Notes: generated by a model not told the origin, from the letters alone. A stretch of 64,000 nucleotides of DNA from Castanea sativa (GCF_040712315.1 NC_134013.1:90774001-90838000); one strand, 5' to 3'; numbered from the stretch's first letter, positions 1 through 12,261 are shown. Program-made: numbers and translations.

Positions 1-133
1 GGCATAACCCAACATACTCCAAATAAACCTAGGCTCATAGCCCACAGATTCATAGCAACCGGACAATGAAGGAAGAGATTGTCAACAGTTTCACTATTAC
101 ACTTGCGCATATAACACCAATCCACAACCTTTG

Positions 134-135
<2 letters not shown>
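1..135 (-). mobile_element. LINE fragment, reverse-transcriptase zinc-binding region (zf-RVT)
   Basis: Read on the minus strand, this stretch gives an open frame of about 45 codons. It has a W-C-x-x-x-x-C start, then E-T-V-D-x-L, then L-H-C-P-V-A and L-W, then G-V-x-W-V-M. That spacing is typical of the zinc-binding domain at the C-terminal end of plant LINE reverse transcriptases. It continues off the left edge and stops at the CT microsatellite. It lies antisense in a CAND1 intron, so it is a relic and not an exon. The family call is from recalled motif order, not a search. Confidence 0.6.
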
Positions 136-192
<57 letters not shown>

Positions 193-193
193 G
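135..193. repeat. (CT)n(TA)n microsatellite
   Basis: About 20 CT units run directly into about 10 TA units inside a CAND1 intron. The apparent 84-codon open frame crossing it is a translation of the repeat. Confidence 0.95.
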
Positions 194-733
194 TAATGAA
201 GCCTTTTTTGTCCCAAATGAGCTCAGAATCTATAGTTGGATGCATTTCCTTGACATTTCTAACTGCCCACAACATGTAATGAGTTCGTATTTGTTGGTCA
301 ACTTCATTTGCATTTATTAGATGCACTATTTAAATGTTAGAAATGTAAGTGTTATGCTACTGATGAAAAACGAAAAAAGAAATGTAAGTTATGCCTAAAC
401 TTCTGAATGGTTGTTGTGCTAAATAATGTTAGAATTGGAGTCAAGTTGGAAAAGGAGCAAAAGTTCCATGTCCTATTTTCTGACTACCATTTGTGTGTGT
501 GCATGTGTGTCAGTGGGATTGGGGCTGAATATGGGAAGCTGTCTGAGCAATCTATTTGTCAGACTCAAATGTTCAACTGAACAGTATTTCTATCTATATA
601 GTTGATTATCAGATCTGTGCATCACACTAGGTAGTCATTTATAATATATGTGGATGTGTGGTTCATGTTTGTGTGTGCACATGCCCGTCACTGGATTATG
701 GTAATCTAAAGACTTGATGTGTTTTGTATCCAG

Positions 734-3700
734 GCATTTGCTGTCATTGCTGCCTCTCCACTTCAAATAGATTTGTCATGTGTTTTGGAGCATGTAATTG
801 CAGAATTGACGGCATTTCTACGGAAGGTATGAAGATTATTTTGTTTGCTGTCTTCTTAATGATATTTTTAATGACGCTCAATTTCTTGCAATGATTTTTA
901 AGAATCACTCAACATCTGCTGAATGAATTTCTGAACTTTTTTGTTTGTTTTGGAAAACAGGCTAATCGGGCTTTGAGGCAGGCTACATTGGGAACCCTGA
1001 ATTCCCTGATAGTTGCTTATGGTGATAAAATTGGTCCATCTGCTTATGAAATTATCATTGTGGAACTTTCATCTCTGATAAGGTTTTCTCTTGTTGCTTC
1101 ACCTTTTTAGCCCCCCACTCTCTTTTATTTCAAAGTCAGGTATGGTTCGTACCCATGTTGATTACATTCTAATCCTGCTGATTCTCAATAATCTATATTC
1201 CAGTGATTCAGACTTGCATATGACGGCTCTTGCCCTGGAACTATGTTGCACCCTAATGGCTGACAGGAGGTCAAGCCCAAGTGTTGGTTTGGCTGTTAGA
1301 AACAAAGTTCTTCCACAAGCACTAACATTAATCAAAAGCTCATTGCTACAGGGGCAAGCCCTTTTGGTATGTCAATCTGCATTTTTGGACTTGCATTTTG
1401 ATCCAGAATATATGCTTGTTAAAAACCTTCCTTCTTGTAATTGCAGGCTTTGCAAAGCTTTTTTGCTGCATTAGTTTATTCAGCAAACACTAGTTTTGAT
1501 GTCTTACTAGAATCTCTTCTTTCAAGCGCTAAACCATCTCCACAGTCGGGAGGCGTTGCAAAACAGGCTTTGTATTCAATTGCGCAATGTGTGGCTGTTC
1601 TCTGCCTTGCTGCTGGTGATCAGAAATGCTCATCGACTGTTGAAATGCTTACTGAAATCCTGAAAGATGACAGCAGTTCCAATTCAGTAAGTTCTTTTTT
1701 CTAGGTGTTGGCATCATTTGTATGTCAATGTTATACCTGAAATGACGTCATTGTTGGATGTTAGATATTGACTGATGATTATTCCATTGTAGATTCTCTG
1801 TTCAAGATTTTTTTTTTGACTGAGTCAGTCTTCTGTTGCGGTTGCTTGAAGTTTATGGAGTTCATGTGATGTTTGATTAGATAGAAATGTAAAGACGTAT
1901 TAATGATAATGAAATTTTCTTAAAAGAATTAATGTGTAAAATACAATGTGGTTTATTGGGTAGGCTGGTTTTATCTTTGTAAATCTGTATTCCATGCATT
2001 TATGCATATGCACATGCATGTACACAAACACGTGTATCGAAATCAAATGGAATGCTGGATTCTTTTATCTCATTTTTAGTACCAGACTTGTGCATCATGT
2101 TTGCCTGGTTCTATGAGATTTGATCACATTTTCAAGATTTCAGTTTTTAAACTGCGTTGGAATGACAGGTGGCTTGTGTTTGGTGCATGTGCATGCAACC
2201 ATTTGTAATACAATGAAGACTGTAGTCGAGTAATAAACTCTAAATAAATCTTTCATGTTCTCCTGCCTCCTCCCTTGGCCCTCCCCCCACTTTCTTTCAT
2301 ATTCTGATTTTACTTCACTAGACTAATTTTTTAATCTTTTTTGTTTTCTGCCAATTACAATCACTGTCGTTATTCCTTTTTAGGCTAAGCAGCACCTTGC
2401 CTTGCTATGTCTTGGCGAAATTGGGAGAAGGAAAGATCTAAGCTCGCATGCACATATTGAGAATATTGTTATTGAATCGTTTCAATCTCCTTTTGAAGAG
2501 ATAAAGTCTGCAGCCTCCTATGCTCTTGGAAATATTGCTGTTGGTAATCTGTCCAAGTATCTGCCTTTTATCTTGGACCAAATTGATAATCAGCAGAAGA
2601 AACAATATCTTTTGCTTCATTCCTTGAAGGAGGTGTGTGCCCTAAATTACCAGTATAGCTTGGAGCTGGATACCTTCCTATACATTGTTCTAATTTCTGT
2701 TTATCTCATGTTGCAGGTAATTGTACGACAATCTGTAGATAAAGCAGAATTCCAGGATTCTAGTGTTGAGAAGATTCTTAAATTACTATTCAACCACTGT
2801 GAAAGTGATGAAGAGGGTGTTCGTAATGTTGTAGCTGAGTGTCTGGGGAAAATTGCACTTATTGAACCTTCAAAACTTGTTCCAGCACTTAAGGTATTTA
2901 ATCAAATGAATTTGTTGACTTCTCCTCAAGTTTTGATGAATTCCTTATTTTTACATTTGATGGGGGTCTGTGTGTTTGTTTTATACTCTTAATTTCCTAT
3001 AGGTACGAACAACCAGTCCAACTGCATTCACTAGAGCTACGGTTGTCATTGCTGTAAAATATTCTATAGTTGAGAGGCCTGAGAAGATAGACGAGATTAT
3101 ATACCCTGAGATCTCATCATTCTTGATGCTTATAAAGGATCATGACCGGGTGAGTCTCATACCTTGGCATCTCATCATTCCTCTTTAAAATACCTTATAA
3201 CTTTCCTTCATTCTCTCTGGGTTGTAGTGGGTTGGTTTGGGCTTTGAACCATATAATTACTGATTTTTCATGGGCGTGCAGCATGTTAGGCGTGCAGCAG
3301 TGTTGGCTTTAAGCACGTTTGCTCACAATAAGCCAAACCTAATCAAGGGGCTTCTTCCAGAATTATTGCCGCTTCTTTATGATCAGACAATTGTTAAGGT
3401 AACTTCAGATTTTGACATTGTACATATTAAACGATTCTTTTCCGTAATCTGAAGTAGTATGTTATTGATAATTCCTGTGCATATGATTTGGGGTAAAGGA
3501 TTTTATTTATTATTGACTAGTTAGTTGCTCGCTGGATTTGTATTTGGAACTTATTTGGTGCAGTTAGTACACATCTTCATTCCATTAAAAATGCTTTGGC
3601 TATACTAATGTTTTAGTTCGCTTAACTGTTGTACTTCCATTTTATTGTGATTTATTATTGGGCTTTCATGTGTAGACCTATGACTGAACGTATTAATGTG

Positions 3701-5792
3701 GCTTGGACATTTCGTTCCTTTTTTATTTTTATTTTTATTTCCAATTAGTCTGTGCTCCTCTCCCTTTCTTTCTTACTCTTGTTTGTATATCTATTGTTCA
3801 CCAGTGATATATTGATGTATTGACATGGTGTTCTGTTTTTAAATTTCTGGCGCAGCAAGAATTAATAAGGACAGTTGATCTTGGTCCTTTCAAGCACATT
3901 GTGGATGATGGACTTGAGTTGAGAAAGGCTGCTTTTGAATGTGTGGACACATTGCTTGATAGTTGTCTTGACCAAGTGAATCCTTCATCTTTTATTGTTC
4001 CATACCTGAAATCTGGTCTGGATGGTGAGTTGGTTTTTTTCTCTTGCCTATAATTTTTTATTCTCACTTAGTGTACCTTTCATATTCAGTTAGACTTGTG
4101 TTGGACAGTGATGTTAGATTCAACTTTCTAATGCTTTTAGATTTTATCTTTCAAATTAAATGCTGTGATTGGTAACGTAATGGTGTTCATGGTTTTTATT
4201 GCTTCAACAACTAATTTGGATTCTCTTTCAGATCATTATGATGTCAAAATGCCTTGCCACCTTATCCTTTCAAAACTTGCGGATAAGTGTCCGTCTGCTG
4301 TATTGGCTGGTTAGTGATTTCATTGATTTTTCTTATCTAAGATTTAGCTGAGCTTTGGACTTTCTATCTAATGTTAGTTTTGTACTCTTCAGTGTTGGAT
4401 TCACTGGTCGATCCTCTGCAGAAGACTATCAATTTTAAGCCAAAGCAAGACGCTGTCAAGCAAGAAGTAGATCGTAATGAAGACATGATTCGCAGTGCTC
4501 TTAGAGCAATTGCATCGTTGAATCGCATAAGGTTTAGTTCTTTACTTTATTGGGTTACTTTATTTGGTGTCCTATTTGTTGTGTGGTTTTCTTATCCATT
4601 TCTAATTTTTCAGGTAGTTTAACCCCTTATTATGATTAGGTAATACTGTCCTTTATTTTAAAGTTGGGGGTGGTCATAGAGGCCATGTGAACTAGAATCT
4701 TGTTCAAACTCAGCTTTGTAGGCCAAAATTCTGAGCCTAAGGGAGGAAAGGGTTGTTTAATCAATATATTTGCCTTAATTGATCCATTTCACAGAGGGTT
4801 CATTTGTTTGTAATTTTCACACTGCTTGAATTAAGATTTCTACTATATAGACAAGTTTAGAGAAAAGCTTTTTTGAAATAAAGCTCAAGAATGTCTTTTA
4901 TTGATAACTTGGACTGGCTCATACACTTGATTTGTCTTTCTTCTTCATTATTATTATTTTTTGCGGGGAGAAGATTTTTGGGGGGCAGGGTTTTGCAATA
5001 CTGATTTGTCTAATGCTTCAATTTGTCTTTTCTTCTTTAGTTCATCCATTTTTTGGGAAGATTTTTTGGGGGCTGTTTTCTCTTGCCACTTTATCCAAGA
5101 AGCTTAATATATATACTTCCCATCATGTTTAGTGGAGATTTCATCCTCCTGAAGAACCCACCTGCCCCCTGCGTCTTTTTAATACTCTTACCTAAGTGAC
5201 TTTTTTCAACCTGTTGATTGTCAACTTGTGAATTGGACTTTGCACCATGCTGTAGTGCCTTAGGGAGAGTCAGTTGACAATCTAGATATCGTGATAGTGT
5301 AAGTAGCTGGGTTTGTAATAAAACTTGTGGTTAAGTTGGCTATTACATTGCTTGGATGCAAGGCCAATGAGCCTTCTCCCATTACAATTGATTGGAGGGT
5401 GAGGTTATGAGTTCATGACTCACTTGGTGCGTGTGAAACTTATCAGTCAAATAAATAAAAAACCTTTGATGCAACAGTAAGTTGGGAAGTGAGAATTGAG
5501 ACTCCACTTTGAGTAGCCTGTCTCATCCTTAATCTTGTGGATGGAGTTAATATAACTTTCATTATTTGACATCAATGATAAGCGCAGGCCTTCCTTCTTT
5601 TGCCTACACCTCTCTCTTGTTTATGCCCCTGAATATGTGAGTGTCTTATGAATGAATCTCTTCTAATGCTTCTACTATATTATTTTATTCTGCAGTGGAG
5701 GAGATTGCAGCCTCAAGTTCAAGAACCTTATGACTGAAATATCAAAATCTCCTACGCTATGGGACAAGTACTATTCCATTAAGAATGAGTGA
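734..5792 (+). CDS. CAND1: CAND1 (cullin-associated NEDD8-dissociated protein 1), C-terminal half
   Basis: Known role: CAND1 is a HEAT-repeat solenoid that binds un-neddylated cullin-RBX1 and exchanges substrate receptors of SCF-type ubiquitin ligases, in nucleus and cytosol. Twelve exons can be joined in frame: 734-826, 961-1082, 1204-1366, 1447-1686, 2384-2632, 2717-2893, 3003-3149, 3282-3398, 3856-4024, 4232-4309, 4393-4531 and 5696-5792 (TGA at 5790). All introns are GT..AG and the sum is 1791 nt, giving 596 residues plus stop, about half of the roughly 1220-residue plant protein. Recognisable blocks include SPFEEIKSAASYALGNIAVG, CESDEEGVRNVVAECLGK, HVRRAAVLALSTFAHNKPN and DLGPFKHIVDDGLELRKAAF. 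The N-terminal half lies left of the window. No frameshift or stop is seen, so the gene looks functional. The last intron (4532-5695) is the longest. Confidence 0.97.
5310..5460 (+). repeat. Possible tRNA-derived SINE-like repeat in the last CAND1 intron
   Basis: A GGTTAAGTTGGC stretch resembles a pol III A box. About 85 bases later GGTTATGAGTTCATGACTC loosely resembles a B box. An A-rich end follows near 5450. A related downstream phrase (ACTCCACTTTxAGTxG...GTCTCATC) recurs near 36700. No target-site duplication was established, so this is only a suggestion. Confidence 0.3.
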
Positions 5793-7846
5793 TGGACATA
5801 TCAAGACCTAGCTGTCATAGTGTTATATCGGAGTTTCCCTGCAAGGAATGTTGGAATAGAAAATTGCTCCAATGATGCGTAGAAGATAAGCTATTTTGGT
5901 CAGCAAAGGTTTGAAGTGGTAAGGATCATGTCACCATGTTCTTACAGGGAAGACATGTATAGGCTATGCATCTGTCATTTGGTTATATGATGGCTTGACC
6001 ATTACTCTTCCCCCAGGCCCCATGATTTGGGTTGAAAATGCAGAATATTTGTTTGCATTTGAGGCAGAGTAAAGTTGAGTATACAATTACTTGTATTGAT
6101 GAACAGATATGGAAATGCAATCCAATAGATATTTTTGTCTCTTGAGCTTGATTGTCAACTTACATACGATTATTGTCATTTGTAGCTATAATGAATGAAC
6201 TTATAACCCCTTCTCTAATGTTGTTGCTATCAGCTTCTACAAGTTTGGTTCATTTCTTAATTTGAAATGCTCTACCATTATTTTTTTTTTTAATGAGAAA
6301 GCAGTTTGTGCTGCTTTTTTAGCATTCTCACCGAGCAGTATATTGGATTTATATATTATTCAACATGTCCATTTAAGTAAATAAATTAGCAAAAATCGGA
6401 TTACTAGGAACTAATTGCAACCAAAATAGACATTTAATATACATATCAAACTGTCGTAATTAAGCTCTTTATAGAAATTACTTGAATGCTCCCATTTTAA
6501 ATAGTGAATGAGTTTCTACAGTTTTGTAGAATATAAAAATAGAGAACATAAATGAAAATTTTGGGCGATACTTAATTGAGAGAACGTAATCAGGGCCTCT
6601 GGTTCTACTCTCAACCATGGCCTAGCTCAGTCATGGCTGAGTTATGCCTGTAAGCCCATTTCTCCAGGCCCAATTTGTTATGCAAATTGCGGCTTCCTAC
6701 GGGAAGGCATATAGTTTAGGTATTAATTTGGCTAAATTTGGAAGTACAGGTTATCTAAGTGCAACTACCCCACAGATTACAGGGTCAGGGTCTCAAAGCA
6801 TTTTACTTTTTTTTTTTATAAATATTTTTATTTAGGCAGCAAAATAAAAGAATTGGGGTAATAGTTTTAAATGGAATGGATATCCATATAGGAGTGACAT
6901 GACAATTTATTTGAGGGGAAATTAATAAATGGAATGGAATTTTTTAAGAAATATGAGTTTCGTAGGAAGGAATATGGTAAATTAATATAAATTGAGGTTT
7001 AAATTAATAACTTTTAGTAAGGCATTTTCTTATATTTAAATATTTATTCAATAATGTGTGTGTGTATATATATAAATAAGTTGCCTATTTAAAATTAAAT
7101 TTTTTAATGTTTTTTTTGAGTAATTTCTATTTTAATTTATTTTTTTATGTTTTGATATGCAAATTATTAATTACTTCACCTTTTGTTTTCAAGTTTTGCT
7201 GAAAACCTGTTCCTCAAACTAATCCAATTAATATCTATTTTATTTACTTAAAAAAATACATAAAAATAACTATAACAAGTATTGTCAATTAAATTTAGTA
7301 AATACTATTTGTATAATTCATTTTAGTTTTAAAAATATATTTTAATACATTATTTTGAATATTTTCTTCTATTTGTATAACTTTTAAAAAAATTTTAAGT
7401 ATGGAAATAAATCTAAACTTCGTGCGCGCACACACACATATATATATATATCATTTCATTATATAAGAGGCACTTTTTTATTTAGAGGCCTTAGCTAAGG
7501 GAAGAGTTGCCTTGAGAAGGAATAGAACGATTCTTCTATTTCATTTTCATTTCATTATATACATTGCTTAAAAAAGTAGCATAACAAATTAACAATACAT
7601 TCATTTTTTATTTTTTCAAATACAAATAAAATATTGTGGACATACTTGCCAAGCCGGCATGCTGCCCTTATGCCCCCTGTCCCCACACACACACGACACA
7701 ACCATGTCACAAGTAGACTGTAGTCATGCTTATAGACAGGGGCACATGGTACTACATGTCTACACCTCCAGTGCCTTAATGGTAGCTATGGCTAACGCTT
7801 GTGAGGGTAAATGTGTGCGGAAACATGGTGGTGTTCCATATTGACT
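5793..7846. other. Spacer between CAND1 and the first DUF247 locus
   Basis: It begins with the CAND1 3' UTR, whose poly(A) site I cannot place; transcript-like sequence runs to about 6250. The rest is AT-rich, with poly-T runs near 6280 and 6810 and a (CA)(TA) microsatellite at 7426-7451. Two short open frames (6644-6835 and 7659-7844) show no recognisable domain and no splice context. I see no gene here. Confidence 0.6.
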
Positions 7847-8521
7847 AGAGACGGAGAGATAAAGAAGTTTATAACTCTTGGACATTTCTTTACTATTGTT
7901 TTGTGTTGAGTGCTTGCTAAATTCTGTATGTATAAGATATTTACTAGGTCGAATTAGGCTATTTAAGCGATTACGGCGTGTTCTAATTGCAACTTGATTA
8001 GTTGTATTGAGGTATTAATATAGACGTATATTTTACAAATGCAAGATCAATTGCATTGACAATAATAACAAAGGAATAAAAGTTTCATCACTAAGCAATT
8101 GATGCGGTTGGAAGCAGATGGAAGAGAGAATTAGGAAATTTAAATTCTAGAGGCATAATAAGATAAAAAGATAGATAACTGGGAGCTACGCTCAACCATA
8201 TATAATACAAAAGGCTTGATTTGGAATCCCACATTTCTAGCATATATAAAATCTTAAGAAACAACTACTCCCATCGTGACATAACTTCCAACAGCAGAAA
8301 AAACAACTCACAAGACAAATAAAATTACGAGACACACATAACACGACTTAATTCCTACAAAGTTTATTTTCAAGATAAAAGAATAAATAACTAAGACCAC
8401 ATATTTCCAACTGACTTTAATCTTCCAATGGCTACTCTTGAATGCTTACTTGGAAATTACATATCCATTATAGCACTACATCAACAATCAAACAACCATC
8501 CGAATTACACAGGCGTTGAAC
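7847..8521. repeat. 3' flank of DUF247 copy 1, shared with copy 2
   Basis: This stretch aligns with 25227-25765, the 3' flank of DUF247 copy 2. Shared phrases include AAGTTTATAACTCTTGG, GTTTACTAGGT-like text and CAATAATAACAAAGGAATAA. The duplication unit therefore extended well beyond the stop codon. It probably includes the 3' UTR of each copy. Confidence 0.75.
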
Positions 8522-8644
8522 CTAAACTACTTGGATGATGGAGCATATTGTTTGTATCAAAGTGAGCACCAAAAGAATAATAGCAGCAATGGCAGAAGCC
8601 GTTACCCAAGGAGTGCTAAAATATTGATTTTTTAGTATGGCGTT
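8522..8644 (-). pseudogene. Untranslated remnant of the copy 1 C-terminal transmembrane segment
   Basis: In frame with the 355-codon ORF but behind its stop. It encodes a short linker with a YFSTPW motif shared with copy 3 and a hydrophobic helix, then ends at the original TAG. No further lesion is present, so the nonsense change looks recent or is tolerated. Confidence 0.85.
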
Positions 8645-9712
8645 CTATCTGTGCCATTCTACCTCATAAAATGCATTCAAAGCTTCACAGAGTTTGCAGT
8701 AATCAGAGTTCATACTTCTCCTGAAGATTCCTTTGCTGAGATTGTTAATCATAGATGTCACTGCATTACTGTCGCCCAGCCTATTGACAATGATTCCCTC
8801 ATCACTAAGTAAATCCACATCTTTTGTAGTATTAATAAGATGATCCAATATGAAATAGAAATCCGTAATGCATGCATCTCTTCTATAATCACATTGCTCT
8901 AATGCCATAGTGTTTCGAATAAGAGCTTCTGTACAATCCAGGAATTTTAAGAGTGGGATTTCCAACACCCCTTTTTTGAAATTTAAGTCCAGAACGCATT
9001 TGCTTGGAGCCACCTTAAATGTTACTCCTGCTTCACGCAGCTGTGTTGCAGAGTACTTAGGAAAAACCATTTTAGTTTCTCTGTAAGGTAGAAGCTTGTT
9101 GGGTGGAGGTAGTTGAAAGAACCTAAGCAAATCGGTGAAGTATTGTATTTCCACATGTGGGGCTTTATTATGAATGTTCAGGGACTTAAAGAAGTAAAAA
9201 GCAAGCTGAATTAAAGATGGGAAATTTGAGTAATTGGGAATGGTAAGTTGGTATAGTTTCTCAATAACAAAGAATGGAAGCTGGTTTTCTAGTAATAACA
9301 ACTCATGCCTCACCACATCTAATAGCCATGCTTCCACAATCATAGGATCGTCATTTTCCCATCTTTCCTCATAAAATCTAAAGAATAGCCCAAGAATGAA
9401 GCTTGCATCCAACTTGATCAGTTTCAGAAAATCATCACTTTTAAGATGAACAGTCTCTACATAGCGACGCTGAATGCTATCTTCCATCTCCCTTATACTG
9501 TTTTCTAAGTTCTTCAAGTTGATCTTAGCTCGTTGCACGAAGCTCTCGAAGTATCTTGCTTTATGCTTTTCCATGGTTTGAAATCTTGTTTTGTCGTGGT
9601 GAGTGGGACCAATTGAAATAACATGAGGAGTGTAGGCTTCTTCGTTCAATTTGCGAAGGTGATATGGAACGTTGTAGATGCGGCACCCAGTTGACAATGG
9701 AAGCTTAAACAT
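8645..9712 (-). CDS. DUF247 (UPF0481) protein, copy 1, C-terminal anchor lost to a nonsense codon
   Basis: A 355-codon frame with DUF247 hallmarks: the CRIYNVPYHLRK start, AYTPHVISIGP, MEKHKARYFESF, LLLENQLPFFVI near residue 140, ATQLREAGVTFK near 225, MALEQC near 268 and ITDFYFILDHLINTTKDVDLL near 280. DUF247 proteins usually end in a single membrane helix; their biochemical role is unknown, though grass members act at self-incompatibility loci. Here the frame stops at TAG (8645-8647) just after the WHR motif, where copies 2 and 3 have Trp. The same frame then continues through an intact helix (IAAIILLVLTLIQTICSII) to a stop at 8522-8524. Homology also extends upstream of the ATG (INDIRA against VIDIET in copy 3), so true translation may start earlier. 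The leader exon is at 11069. The product, if made, would be soluble. Confidence 0.85.
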   Translation of the reverse strand: MFKLPLSTGCRIYNVPYHLRKLNEEAYTPHVISIGPTHHDKTRFQTMEKHKARYFESFVQRAKINLKNLENSIREMEDSIQRRYVETVHLKSDDFLKLIKLDASFILGLFFRFYEERWENDDPMIVEAWLLDVVRHELLLLENQLPFFVIEKLYQLTIPNYSNFPSLIQLAFYFFKSLNIHNKAPHVEIQYFTDLLRFFQLPPPNKLLPYRETKMVFPKYSATQLREAGVTFKVAPSKCVLDLNFKKGVLEIPLLKFLDCTEALIRNTMALEQCDYRRDACITDFYFILDHLINTTKDVDLLSDEGIIVNRLGDSNAVTSMINNLSKGIFRRSMNSDYCKLCEALNAFYEVEWHR

Positions 9713-9719
9713 GGCTCTG

Positions 9720-11068
9720 ATGTCATTTATCAGTCTATTAATACATGTTTGAAGAAACTTGAAAGAAGTAATTGTTTAACTTAAATAACTTACTGTAACT
9801 TTTTTTTTTGAAATGAAAACAAGTATTAATAATCAGGATATTACTGTTTCCTTTTCATTTATGTATGATTTTTTATTAACTCATACATTGCATAAGCAGG
9901 ACTGATAGTATATATAATCGTATAAGCTTAAATACAAACATAGAGTTTAAGTTACATCTAATGTAGTTTTGATTTGTATTGAATACGAATTTTAATAAAT
10001 TCATTATTGAATTGCATTTTCCTCTTATACCCTTCAGGCATAATAGATTTCAAGATAATCTAAGATTAATAACACTCTCATTTATATAATGTAAAATTTT
10101 CAAATTTTTTTTAATAAAAATTATATGTAAAAAATAGTTTATGGATTGTATAGAAAATAACATCGTATTGAGATGAAATTTGTCATCCGTGCCAAGAAAA
10201 TAGAGAAGAAGTAATCTAACAAAGAGATTTTCAAATTATTAATTGAATAAAAAAGTGTTATGTGGTGTAATATTGCTTAAAATAATAGTAAATGTAACTT
10301 GACATGACCATATATACATACATATATATATACACCGGCTAGGTATCACATAGGAAAGATTTTATAGGATACGTATAATGAAAATTCTCAAAATGTTTAT
10401 GAATTTTTGAATTGGTATGCTGTTTAGTGTGCATCTAGCATCAACTTATTTAACTTTTTATTGAAAGTGTATTGATTTTTTTAAAAAGTGAAATTTTAAA
10501 AAGTTGTACATAAAAACTAAAAACTAACCAAATAAACTGGATAGAAATAGACAATTAGTTTCAACTACTAGAGTCATCAATATACTGATAGATATGTTAA
10601 TAGTAGATAGACATTTATTTTCAGTCTGTCTCTTTGTTAATTAATTCAATATATACATATATATATATATATATTTTTTTTTTTTTTGTTACTATATTTT
10701 TTTTTCACTTTCCAATTAAATCTAAAGAAAGTAGAAAAGGTACTACCAATATTATTATAGAAGATATATAGAAGACTTCAAACATGATAAATCAATTTCT
10801 TAGTTGCCCTTTTTTTTGTTTGTGTTTAAAAGTAGACATAATAATTAAAATGCTTATAATTATCTGAGACAACCAAAAAAATGCATCAACATTTTAAATA
10901 ATGACTTTCTCAAATGTTGGTGTCCAAATGGTAACACACGCACACAACATAAATCTGGTTACAAAACGAGGGGTTAAATAAAATATAAAAAAGAGGTTAA
11001 ATTACACAAACTTTTCAATCTAGAAAGACAATGTAACTTGAATATATAGGAAGTGTTACGAAAACTAC
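9720..11068 (-). other. Inferred 5' intron of DUF247 copy 1
   Basis: On the minus strand a donor GTAGTTTTCG follows CTGAG at 11069. A plausible acceptor TTAATAG lies near 9735. The intervening AT-rich DNA has poly-T and TA runs (10650-10690) and no coding signal. Splicing is inferred from the conserved donor in all leader copies, not from transcripts. Confidence 0.55.
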
Positions 11069-11140
11069 CTCAGTTAATTGTGTAGCAGCTGAAAGAATGA
11101 GCCTTGTAAATTGCAAACTATCAAATAAATCGATGAGGAT
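11069..11140 (-). other. Leader exon of DUF247 copy 1
   Basis: Minus-strand text CTCATTCTTTCAGCTGCTAC, then ACAATTAACTGAG, directly precedes a GT donor. The same block with the same donor recurs at 30739, 41752 and 60749. It has no ATG in good context, so it is probably 5' UTR. Its 5' end is not defined. Confidence 0.6.
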
Positions 11141-11996
11141 ATATATAATAAATAAGTCTACTACTGCAACTGCAACTAAGTCTAATAATATTACGTAAGC
11201 TCTTATCCTTTAACTTTACGTCACATTTTCTCAGGTCTTTGTATATTAAGTAATACTAAGCTTCATTGGTAAGAGCTTTAAAGCTCAACCAGCATTTTTT
11301 ATGATGTTTTTAGTGGAGATGTTCATGGTTTAAATCTCATTTCTTATAATTATTGAAGTATATAATTAAATAAAAAAAAGAAAGAAAATTTTAAACTTTA
11401 TATGGAAAGCTTCCTAAAGCTAGTGCATTTTTGAGTTGTTAACTGTATCTCAGAATAGTATTATGTAAGTTGTGGTACAAAAGTTGTAGTCTTTAACATA
11501 ATTCAAGTCATGTTACACTGGTCTTTTTCCTTGTAATAAAAGTTGTCTCGCACCATGTGATTGAAACGTTGTTAAATGAAGAGTAGATGGTGGTAGATGG
11601 TGATTGAAACGTTGTTAATAGTTTACCCTTTTGTCTCAAGAAAAAAAAGTTATCTCGCATGAATCCAAACAATGTAAATAGTTTATACTAGATCGGTCAT
11701 TCTTAGGGGAATGTGCATTATAAATATAAGGCATCATCCGTCAAGGTTTTATGGTTTTACCTTAAACATCCCTATTTTTATGTACTTTTACTGGGAGTGG
11801 TAAAAAATCAGCAAATTGCATTGTTTTCATAGGAAAAAAAAAAAAATGCAGCAAATTGCATTGCCAAAACGGTGCTCTCTCGCTTCTGCCTTCCTAAGAT
11901 CAACTCTACCCTAGATGTCATCATCTTGAAACACCTATTGGTCCTATATTCACATTGTGAGGAGTGTAGTTGGGTCAACCAACTATCGACAACCTT
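11141..11996. repeat. Upstream (promoter-side) module of the DUF247 unit, copy A
   Basis: Aligns with 30830-31620 (copy B) and, in parts, with blocks near 53340-53624, 56560-57166 and 58794-58900. Shared phrases include CACCATGTGATTG, CTCGCATGAATC, CAGCAAATTGCATTG and GGCCAACCAACTATG-like text. At about 11997 it breaks into an LTR fragment, where the other copies continue with TTCCTT..CCCTAC..AAATTTCTACAATAC. Confidence 0.75.
11262..11385 (+). repeat. SINE-like tRNA-derived repeat, copy in module A
   Basis: TTGGTAAGAGC resembles a tRNA-type A box. Some 70 bases on, GGTTTAAATC (GGTTCAAATC in the module B copy at 30930-31048) resembles a B box, and an A-rich tail follows. It lies inside the duplicated module, so it was inserted before A and B separated. 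Confidence 0.45.
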
Positions 11997-12261
11997 TTGG
12001 GATCTCAAAGCCACAAAGGTGGGTGTTTGTCGTATGCAACAAATTTAAGATAGAAGAGTCCGTGGATTTGGAGTTGCACATGGTTGTGTTAGTAAGTTCT
12101 ACAAGAGGTAGCTTTAGATTTTAGGGAGAAAATCTATTGTAATCTTCCATTCTATCATAGTGGATTTGTTTACCTTGAGGATAGTTAGGTTAAATCCTCT
12201 CCAGGTTTTTACCTTGAAACAGTTGATTTCATTGGTTTTTTCAGGTCATTATATTACCATC
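11997..12261 (+). mobile_element. Fragment of an older LTR
   Basis: It repeats, in diverged form, the 3' two-fifths of the LTR that starts at 12262. Examples are TCAAAG(C)CACAA, GTCCGTGGA, TTCTAC..GAGGTAGC, TCATAGTGGATTTGTTT and GAGGATAGTTAGGTTAAATCCTC. Its 5' part is missing and it interrupts the DUF247 upstream module. Confidence 0.7.

Noticed and set aside
6644..7844. Two small ORFs (6644-6835 and 7659-7844) between CAND1 and DUF247 copy 1
   Set aside because: No domain, no splice context, and no support from duplicated copies.
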